This document shows positions 7,115 to 12,529 of a DNA stretch of 24,963 bases, one piece after another. Numbering within the stretch: position 1 is the first letter of the stretch; each line of letters starts with the position of its first letter. The translations under genes and the position numbers were made by a program. The DNA is from a virus: positions 1 to 24,963 of IMG/VR virus record IMGVR_UViG_3300029448_000407. One strand, written 5' to 3'. The notes beneath the pieces were generated by a model. That model was not told the DNA's origin, did no database searches, and saw nothing but the letters and a program-made list of their open reading frames with translations.

Positions 7115-8041
7115 ATGCCAAAATTAATCGGAGCAGCAGTAACAACTCAAGCAGAACAAGTTACCACATTTAACTCTAGTAGCACACTTACTACTCAACC
7201 ACAAACTACAAGTATTGAATACTTAGTAGTCGCAGGTGGCGGCGGTGGTGGTTCTCGTTTTGGTGGCGGTGGAGGAGCAGGTGGTTTAATAACATCTACA
7301 ACACCAGTTTCAGGAAACACACCTTACTCAATAGCAATAGGCGCTGGTGGTGCTGCTGGTGCAACATCGGGTGGACCAGGGACAGGTGGTGCAACTACGG
7401 GATCATCGGGCAGTAACTCATCCTTTGCACCAGGATCGGGAATTGAGAAAACCTCTACAGGTGGCGGAGGAGGGGGAGCAGGTGATTCTCTTGCTGGTGC
7501 TGCTGGTGGGTCTGGCGGTGGCGGTGCAGGTAGATTTGAAACAACAGGCGGTGCTGCTTCCCCACCAGGACAAGGTAATGCAGGTGGAGGAGGTAGTGGT
7601 AATGCTGTTTCTCCAGGAGGCGATAGTTTTAGAGGTGCAGGCGGAGGCGGTGCAGGTGCGGTAGGTAGTGCTTCTACAAGCACAGATAATGCGGCAAATG
7701 GAGCTGGCGGAAATGGTTCACCCTCAACTATTTCAGGCTCAGATGTAACTTACGCTGGTGGCGGAGGTGGTGCAGCAGGAGGAACTGAAAATTCACAATC
7801 TACAGCTGCTTCAGGTGGCTCAGGTGGTGGTGGCACTGGAAGTTTAGGTCCTGCTCCAAGTGCGGGTGCTGGTACTGCTAACAGAGGCGGTGGCGGTGGT
7901 GGCGGAGGCTTTGCAGGTAGTAATACATTAGGAGGTGCTGGTGGATCAGGAATTGTTATCATCAAAGAACCCTTTGTAGGCTCAACTTGTTGGGATTTAA
8001 GACAGGTCTATAGACAAGTCAAAGCAGATGATTGGGTTTAA
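7115..8041 (+). CDS. glycine-rich fibre-tip protein, copy 2
   Basis: This 308-residue protein follows the stop of copy 1 by one base; its ribosome site is weak, so coupling is likely. It repeats the layout of copy 1: VTTFNSSSTLTT, then IEYLVVAGGGGGG, a long GGGG-tract domain, SGIVIIKEPFV, and a CWDLRQVYRQVKADDW tail. The framing blocks agree closely between copies, while the glycine-tract spacing and intervening loops differ. That is the pattern expected after a tandem duplication with diversification of the exposed loops. Two adhesins of different specificity, or two sides of one fibre tip, are both possible. It ends the structural block just before the sulfotransferase gene. Confidence 0.7.
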   Translation: MPKLIGAAVTTQAEQVTTFNSSSTLTTQPQTTSIEYLVVAGGGGGGSRFGGGGGAGGLITSTTPVSGNTPYSIAIGAGGAAGATSGGPGTGGATTGSSGSNSSFAPGSGIEKTSTGGGGGGAGDSLAGAAGGSGGGGAGRFETTGGAASPPGQGNAGGGGSGNAVSPGGDSFRGAGGGGAGAVGSASTSTDNAANGAGGNGSPSTISGSDVTYAGGGGGAAGGTENSQSTAASGGSGGGGTGSLGPAPSAGAGTANRGGGGGGGGFAGSNTLGGAGGSGIVIIKEPFVGSTCWDLRQVYRQVKADDWV

Positions 8042-8065
8042 GTATCTTTTAAAATACATCTAACT

Positions 8066-8071
8066 TATACT
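8066..8071 (+). promoter_or_regulatory. possible -10 promoter element
   Basis: The 50-base gap before the sulfotransferase gene is the longest non-coding stretch in the window. It holds TATACT, five of six matches to a bacterial -10 box. The region 17 bases upstream has no good -35 match. The functional boundary between the fibre block and the enzyme block gives it some plausibility; the sequence evidence alone is weak. Confidence 0.25.
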
Positions 8072-8091
8072 ATCTTTTCAAGAGAGAGAAG

Positions 8092-8883
8092 ATGAAAAAT
8101 ATTTATTTTTTATGTGGGTTGCCTAGATGTGGAAACACTTTACTTGCATCCATATTAAATCAAAATTCAGATATAAGTGTTACTGCTAATTCCATTACAG
8201 CAGATATTTTATATGATCTTGAACAACTTAAACAAACAACAAACTTTAAAAATTTTCCTGACCATCATTCGTTAGATAATTTAATAGAAGGCTCTTTAGA
8301 ACTATATTTTAAAAATTATAAAAGCAATCATATTATTGATAGAAGTCCTTGGGGAACTCCTAAAAATACAGAACTTATAAAAAAATATATTACCCTAAAT
8401 CCAAAATTTATTATTTTAGAAAGACCATTTATAGAAATACTTGGTTCTCTTGCTAAAGTAAAAAATTCAAATAAAAAAGATTTAGAAGATTTTTGTTTTT
8501 ATGAAATGACTAAAGGCATGACTGCTACTTATGCTTATGCTATATATAACATTATTAAAAGTGATAGTGATTACATAAAAATTAATTATGAAGATTTAAC
8601 AATAAATCCTACAAAAAATATAAAACGCATTTATAAATTTTTAAATATTCCAACCTATGAACATAGGTATGTTGATTTAGAACAATTTTCTATAAACAAT
8701 ATTAAATATGATGATAGTGTTTTAGATGGAATGTATCATGATGTCAAAGAAGATAAAGTAGAAAAAAATAATTATGATTTAGATATGTATTTAAGCAAAT
8801 CAATTATAGATGGTTATAAAAATACATCTTTAGAAACATGGGTAAAAGATTTTTTAATAAAGAGAGGTTATTTTGAATCTTAA
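8092..8883 (+). CDS. PAPS-dependent sulfotransferase
   Basis: This 263-residue protein starts after an AGAGAGAGAAG purine run. The N-terminal strand and loop IYFLCGLPRCGNTLLAS (residues 4-20) is the 5'-phosphosulfate-binding loop of the sulfotransferase fold. The second diagnostic element is FIILERPFIEILGSL, with R111 and S119 spaced eight apart as in PAPS 3'-phosphate binding sites. The length is normal for single-domain sulfotransferases. It would move a sulfuryl group from PAPS to an unknown acceptor such as a sugar, protein Tyr or lipid. There is no signal peptide, so it should act in the cytoplasm. It overlaps the next gene by 11 bases and heads a cluster with three oxygenase-like genes. 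A kinase was considered less likely because the R...S element is present. Confidence 0.8.
   Translation: MKNIYFLCGLPRCGNTLLASILNQNSDISVTANSITADILYDLEQLKQTTNFKNFPDHHSLDNLIEGSLELYFKNYKSNHIIDRSPWGTPKNTELIKKYITLNPKFIILERPFIEILGSLAKVKNSNKKDLEDFCFYEMTKGMTATYAYAIYNIIKSDSDYIKINYEDLTINPTKNIKRIYKFLNIPTYEHRYVDLEQFSINNIKYDDSVLDGMYHDVKEDKVEKNNYDLDMYLSKSIIDGYKNTSLETWVKDFLIKRGYFES
8861..8867 (+). promoter_or_regulatory. ribosome site that fixes a TTG start
   Basis: AGAGAGG lies inside the end of the sulfotransferase gene and stops 5 bases before TTG 8873. No in-frame ATG occurs before residue 33 of the oxygenase, well inside the domain. The TTG start therefore best explains the conserved N-terminal residues. 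Confidence 0.6.
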
Positions 8884-9493
8884 ATGGTATTACTGGTATT
8901 TTAAATCGGCTGTTCCTGAAAGAATATGTGACGATATTGTTCGTTATGGTAAAGAACAAAATAAAGAAATGGCTCTTACAGGTACAGCTAATGTAGATAA
9001 TTTAACTAAATCAGACCTTAAAAATATTCAAAAAAAACGCAAGTCAGATATTGTATGGATGTATGACAAATGGATATACAATGAAATACAACCTTATATA
9101 CATCAAGCAAACGCAAGTGCTGAATGGAATTTTGAATGGGATTATAGTGAATCTTGTCAATTTACTGAATATAAAAAAGGTCAGTTTTACGATTGGCATT
9201 GTGACTCTTATCAAGAACCTTATAACAATCCTGAAAATAGAAATTCACATGGTAAATATAGAAAACTTAGCATGACTTTATCTTTAACTGATCCTGACGA
9301 ATATAAAGGTGGTGATTTAGAATTTGATTTTAGGAATCAAGATGAAGCATCGCAACCAAAAGTTTGCACAGAAATTAGACCAAAAGGAAGTATAGTTGTT
9401 TTTCCTTCTTTTGTTTGGCATAGAGTTAAACCAGTAACCAAAGGAATACGACACTCCTTAGTGTGTTGGAATTTAGGATACCCATTCAGATGA
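8873..9493 (+). CDS. Fe(II)/2-oxoglutarate-dependent oxygenase 1 (PKHD/P4H-like)
   Basis: This 206-residue protein uses a TTG start inside the sulfotransferase gene. The jelly-roll core shows a complete facial triad: H109 and D111 in DWHCDSY, and H183 in SFVWHRVKPV. R193 in GIRHSLVCW is placed to bind 2-oxoglutarate. The strand sequence MTLSLTDPDEYKGGDLEF is typical of prolyl-hydroxylase-like (P4Hc/PKHD) enzymes. It should couple decarboxylation of 2-oxoglutarate to hydroxylation of a protein or small-molecule substrate. The substrate is not visible. Its ATGA overlap with the next oxygenase gene implies coordinated synthesis. Phage relatives often lie near tail-fibre genes in cyanophages as I recall. 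Confidence 0.85.
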   Translation: MNLKWYYWYFKSAVPERICDDIVRYGKEQNKEMALTGTANVDNLTKSDLKNIQKKRKSDIVWMYDKWIYNEIQPYIHQANASAEWNFEWDYSESCQFTEYKKGQFYDWHCDSYQEPYNNPENRNSHGKYRKLSMTLSLTDPDEYKGGDLEFDFRNQDEASQPKVCTEIRPKGSIVVFPSFVWHRVKPVTKGIRHSLVCWNLGYPFR

Positions 9494-10113
9494 CTTTTAA
9501 GAAAAATAAATACCAAGTAATTAAAAACGCTATATCAACAGAGTTAGCAGACTTTTGTTATGAATACCTTTGCAATAAAAGAGCAGTAGCAAGACACTTG
9601 TTTGATGATAGATATATTTCACAATTTACAGATTATTTTGGCGTTTGGAATGATGTGCAAATACCTGACACTTATTCGCATTACGCTGATATTGTTATGG
9701 AAACTTTATTACAAAAAGTTAAACCTATCATGGAAAAAAAATCAGGCGTTAAGCTAACTGAAACTTATTCATACGCTAGACTTTATAAAAAAGGTGACGA
9801 GTTAAAAAGACACAAAGATAGAGACTCTTGTGAAATATCAACTACTATGTTTTTAGGTGGTGAGGATTGGTCAATATTTTTAGAACCATCAGGTGAAAGG
9901 GGTAAAAAAGGCATAGAGATTAAATTAGAAAAAGGCGATATGCTTATGTATCGTGGTTGCGATTTAGAACATTGGAGAGAACCTTTTGAAGGTGAAAACT
10001 GTGGACAAGTGTTCTTACACTATAATGATGCTAGTAGTCCAAAAGCAAAATTTAACAAATTTGATGGCAGACCGATGATAGGTTTGCCTGGATATTATCA
10101 ATCAAGTAGTTAA
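9490..10113 (+). CDS. Fe(II)/2-oxoglutarate oxygenase-like protein 2
   Basis: This encodes 207 residues from ATG 9490, which overlaps the preceding TGA. An upstream in-frame GTG at 9463 would add nine residues that only read through the conserved end of the previous gene, so I prefer 9490. The motif YSYARLYKKGDELKRHKDRD gives H108-x-D110, and EHWREPF gives the distal H161. The usual Arg about ten residues after the distal His is absent; the strand reads GQVFLHYN instead. It could bind 2-oxoglutarate with another residue or have diverged. I recall this sub-family from marine phages and SAR11-type bacteria. Substrate unknown; two metal motifs support an oxygenase fold. Confidence 0.75.
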   Translation: MTFKKNKYQVIKNAISTELADFCYEYLCNKRAVARHLFDDRYISQFTDYFGVWNDVQIPDTYSHYADIVMETLLQKVKPIMEKKSGVKLTETYSYARLYKKGDELKRHKDRDSCEISTTMFLGGEDWSIFLEPSGERGKKGIEIKLEKGDMLMYRGCDLEHWREPFEGENCGQVFLHYNDASSPKAKFNKFDGRPMIGLPGYYQSSS

Positions 10114-10119
10114 AGTCAT

Positions 10120-10662
10120 ATGCACATAAAAATTCCAAACTTCTTATCAAAAGAAGAGTGCAAGTTAATTGAAAAAATTTGTTTAGAAAAGGAACAAGAA
10201 ATACTTTCTTTGCCTGTATATGATAACTTTTTTTCAGGCACGACTGACAGACATCAAAATTATAACTTTTTAAACTTTGTTCCTAAAATAGACATAACAA
10301 GTAAAATTTTTAATTTACCGATTATGCAAGATGAAGACGAGTGTTGGATTCAATGCTGGGTTAATATTCTTCATAAAGGCGAAGAAATACCTATGCACAA
10401 TCATGGTCATCCTGAAAATATTTTTTATTCTTGTAATGTATTTATTTCAGGTCCAAATGATTGTTTTACTTTTTATGATGATGTAGGTCATGTATCTAAC
10501 AGGGTGGGTGAACTACATTTAATTGATTGTCACCTTTTTCATGGTGTAAAAAAGAACATAAACGACCAACCAAGGCTGTCTATTGCTTGTGATATACATT
10601 TTAGTGATCCAAAAGATTTTGAAAATTACGAGCAAAGAATCGTTCATGCTAAGAGAAATTAG
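10120..10662 (+). CDS. 2-oxoglutarate oxygenase-like protein 3 (HxH variant)
   Basis: This 180-residue protein begins MHIKIPNFLSKEECKLIEKI, the N-terminal style of many P4H-like enzymes. The first metal motif reads PMHNHGHPENIF, giving H93-x-H95 rather than HxD. The distal part FHGVKKNINDQPRLSIACDI has H141 and R152, spaced as expected for the distal His and the 2-oxoglutarate Arg. The HxH form resembles the family annotated as putative 2OG-Fe(II) oxygenase (PF13759), as I recall it. The start is ATG 10120 with a weak ribosome site. Activity is uncertain because the Asp ligand is replaced. It is the last gene of the sulfotransferase-oxygenase cluster. Confidence 0.65.
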   Translation: MHIKIPNFLSKEECKLIEKICLEKEQEILSLPVYDNFFSGTTDRHQNYNFLNFVPKIDITSKIFNLPIMQDEDECWIQCWVNILHKGEEIPMHNHGHPENIFYSCNVFISGPNDCFTFYDDVGHVSNRVGELHLIDCHLFHGVKKNINDQPRLSIACDIHFSDPKDFENYEQRIVHAKRN

Positions 10663-10670
10663 TATATAAT
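10643..10670 (+). promoter_or_regulatory. candidate sigma70-type promoter before the nuclease/lysis block
   Basis: TATAAT at 10665-10670 is a perfect -10 consensus. A weak -35 candidate, TTCATG at 10643-10648, lies 16 bases upstream. It falls at the end of the oxygenase cluster, just before a small membrane peptide. AT-rich DNA produces such boxes by chance, so the position between functional blocks is the main support. Confidence 0.35.
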
Positions 10671-10695
10671 TTTAAAAAAACTGAGGTAATACAGT

Positions 10696-10803
10696 ATGGA
10701 TATATTAATACCATTAATAATAGTAACAATAGTTTTGGCTTGGTCTGTAAAAAGATTTAAACCTGAACTTTGGGATAAAGTTACATCTAAATTAAAGAAG
10801 TAA
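10696..10803 (+). CDS. 35-residue single-span membrane peptide
   Basis: An ATG at 10696 follows a GAGG ribosome site by 9 bases and runs 35 codons to TAA 10801-10803, one base before the next start. The first 18 residues are hydrophobic (ILIPLIIVTIVLAWSV) and the remainder is basic (KRFKPELWDKVTSKLKK). This predicts an N-out/C-in membrane peptide. Its fit into an otherwise empty gap, its ribosome site and its exact juxtaposition to the next gene support real coding. It could be a small regulator of lysis or a host-membrane effector. No family is recognised. Confidence 0.6.
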   Translation: MDILIPLIIVTIVLAWSVKRFKPELWDKVTSKLKK

Positions 10804-10804
10804 C

Positions 10805-11008
10805 ATGTCTTGGTGGAAAAAAGTAGTACATTTTTTTACGCCTCTTAGTTCAGCAGAACTACCCAATCCTCTTAAAGAGGAAATGAAAACGGTTAGAGCT
10901 AGGAATAAAAAAGGCAGATATGTCGCTGACGATCCTAGCACTTCAGATGTAAACGAAGCTTATACAAAAGTTCCAAAAAAAAGAGGCCGACCTCGTAAGA
11001 AAAAATAA
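10805..11008 (+). CDS. small protein with AT-hook-like C-terminus
   Basis: This 67-residue protein starts MSWWKKVVHFFTPLS, possibly an amphipathic membrane-contacting segment. Its middle reads KTVRARNKKGRYVADDPSTS, a pattern I recall from small marine-phage proteins. It ends in PKKRGRPRKKK, which contains the RGRP core of AT-hooks that bind the minor groove of AT-rich DNA. The stop overlaps the nuclease start (TAATG). DNA binding is suggested by the hook only; the aromatic/basic N-terminus might instead tether DNA or the nuclease to the membrane. Function is unproven. Confidence 0.7.
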   Translation: MSWWKKVVHFFTPLSSAELPNPLKEEMKTVRARNKKGRYVADDPSTSDVNEAYTKVPKKRGRPRKKK

Positions 11009-11448
11009 TGTATGAGTATAGTTGCCAAGTCACTAGGGTGGTCGATGGTGACACTATTGACGCTGATCTGGATCTCGGTTTTAATATTCATCATAAGTGT
11101 CGCGTACGTTTATACGGTATTGACACTCCCGAGTCGAGAACTCGCAACAAAGACGAAAAGGCTAGAGGTAAGCTAGCTGCTAAGTTTTTACAAGACGCCA
11201 TATCAAATGGCAAGCACGTCATCTTACAGACGCAATTAAAAGACTCTAAAGGTAAATTCGGTAGAGTTTTGGCATCAGTTATCGTAGATGGAATAGATAT
11301 TAACCAGCAAATGATTGAAAAATATATGGCGGTTAAATACAAAGGCCAAAGCAAACAGGATATTGAATTAGAGCATATGAATAATAGAGCTAAATTAATT
11401 GAACTAGGAGTTTATAAGCCAAATGAACAAGGAGCAAAAACAGCATGA
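11008..11448 (+). CDS. staphylococcal-nuclease-like (thermonuclease) enzyme
   Basis: This 146-residue protein covers a complete SNase-like domain. VVDGDTID carries D15, CRVRLYGIDTPE carries R34, D39, T40 and E42, and GKFGRVLAS carries R86. These correspond to the calcium and catalytic residues of staphylococcal nuclease, so activity is likely. There is no signal peptide, implying cytoplasmic action such as host DNA breakdown for nucleotide recycling. It is translationally coupled to the AT-hook-like protein upstream, and its 3' end overlaps the next gene by 26 bases. The first 150 bases are visibly richer in CG-containing codons (for example CGC, ACG, CTC, TCG) than neighbours, which might reflect recent acquisition. 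Confidence 0.88.
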   Translation: MYEYSCQVTRVVDGDTIDADLDLGFNIHHKCRVRLYGIDTPESRTRNKDEKARGKLAAKFLQDAISNGKHVILQTQLKDSKGKFGRVLASVIVDGIDINQQMIEKYMAVKYKGQSKQDIELEHMNNRAKLIELGVYKPNEQGAKTA

Positions 11449-12529
11449 TAACTTAATAGCCTGGTCGGCTATTGGTTTTTTAGTAACTTTGGTTATTGGT
11501 TTATCTGTAAATGTTAGCGCTCAATCCTCTCAACAGTCTGGTACAGCTTGCGTCAACGGTACGCAATATTGCGAAAACAATAGTTTGGATACAGTCAATA
11601 CGACCACAACGACCAATACCAACACAAATACCAACACCAATCAAAATACTAATACGAACACCAATACGAATTCTAATACCAACGTATCGACTAACACGAA
11701 TAATTCGACTAATACAAATTCCAATACGAATGTTTCGACTAATTCAAATACGAATGTAAACAATTCGACTTCGAATAACACCAATACGAATAACAACGTC
11801 AATACTTCGACATCTAATTCAACGGTTAATTCAACCGTTAATCAAAATGTTAACAATACTAATAATTCGACTTCGACCAGCTCTAATACGAATCAAAACA
11901 CTAATATTAATCAATCGACTTCAGATTCTAACGTCAAAACTGACAACCGAAACGTCAACGAAAATAATACTAAATCTGATAATACGAACCGAAATATTAA
12001 CGAATCTAATTCTACTCAAACCATTAATCAAAACGTCAAGAGCAAAGCTCCTCCAGCTTCTGCGATAGCTCCAAGCATTATGTCCTATTCGCAAGATCTT
12101 TGTACTGTAGGCCGCTCTGGTGCGTTCCAAGGACAAGTGTTTGGCTTCTCTACAGGAGCTACTGTTACTGATGAAAATTGTGAACGGTTAAAATTATCTA
12201 AGTATCTTTACGATACTGGTATGAAAGTAGCCAGCGTTAGTATTCTTTGCCAAGATGAAAGAGTATTTAAAGCTATGGAGATGGCTGGTACTCCTTGTCC
12301 TTACAGGGGCAAAATAGGCGCAGAAGCAACTTTAGCTTGGGCTGAAAACAAATCTAAAAGACCAGACGTTAAAGAACAAGAAAAGTTATTTATAAAAAAA
12401 TGCACACATGATTCCAACCCCAACAGAGAAAAAATAAATAAAGATGTTGTTGGCGCAGTTAAAGTTATATATACAAGAAAAACTAAAACCAACAAACAAT
12501 GCAAAAAAGAATTCTATGCTACGCAGTAG
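11423..12529 (+). CDS. membrane-anchored Asn/Thr-repeat protein with Cys-rich C-terminal domain
   Basis: This 368-residue protein begins with a hydrophilic start and a hydrophobic stretch (LIAWSAIGFLVTLVIGLSV, residues 11-29), then VSAQS, a possible signal-peptidase site. Residues about 55-205 are low-complexity, dominated by Thr-Asn and Ser-Asn dipeptides. Residues about 214-368 form a conserved-looking domain with YSQDLCTVGRSG, NCERLKLSKYLYDTGMKVA and ILCQDERVFKAMEMAGTPCP, with six Cys, suggesting disulfides outside the cytoplasm. I recall the C-terminal domain from marine phage proteins without assigned function. The gene overlaps the nuclease upstream and the next exported protein downstream, so the two exported proteins probably act together. 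A role at the host envelope is inferred. Confidence 0.75.
   Translation: MNKEQKQHDNLIAWSAIGFLVTLVIGLSVNVSAQSSQQSGTACVNGTQYCENNSLDTVNTTTTTNTNTNTNTNQNTNTNTNTNSNTNVSTNTNNSTNTNSNTNVSTNSNTNVNNSTSNNTNTNNNVNTSTSNSTVNSTVNQNVNNTNNSTSTSSNTNQNTNINQSTSDSNVKTDNRNVNENNTKSDNTNRNINESNSTQTINQNVKSKAPPASAIAPSIMSYSQDLCTVGRSGAFQGQVFGFSTGATVTDENCERLKLSKYLYDTGMKVASVSILCQDERVFKAMEMAGTPCPYRGKIGAEATLAWAENKSKRPDVKEQEKLFIKKCTHDSNPNREKINKDVVGAVKVIYTRKTKTNKQCKKEFYATQ
11590..12040 (+). repeat. degenerate 6-base repeat encoding Thr/Ser-Asn dipeptides
   Basis: The DNA is built from AAYACN/AAYTCN hexamers such as AATACC, AACACC, AATACG and AATTCG, interrupted by short Val-Asn or Gln-Asn variants. The repeat is imperfect, so length variation by slippage should be slower than in a perfect repeat. 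Thr and Ser are often written ACG, ACC and TCG here, unlike the ACA, ACT and TCT common in nearby genes. Boundaries are approximate. Confidence 0.85.

Noticed and set aside
7324-7965. Long Pro-rich open frames on the - strand opposite the glycine-rich genes
   Set aside because: They mirror GGN glycine codons as CCN proline codons on the other strand. They have no ribosome site and no normal protein composition, and every supported gene is on the + strand.
8061-8090. T7-like phage RNA polymerase promoter
   Set aside because: There is only loose similarity (a TA-rich core followed by GAGAG) and no second copy elsewhere to define a consensus.
9463-9489. GTG start adding nine residues to the second oxygenase
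   Set aside because: The extra residues merely overlap the conserved end of the previous gene; the ATGA overlap at 9490 is a better coupled start.
10847-10880. Small hairpins (AGTTC/GAACT, and CCTCTT/AAGAGG) as a terminator
   Set aside because: They have five- or six-base arms with tiny loops and no following T run, and lie inside a coding gene.
11590-12040. Possible CRISPR-like or regulatory DNA repeat
   Set aside because: The periodicity is 6 bases without spacers and lies in frame inside a long coding region with intact flanking domains, so it is a coding low-complexity repeat.
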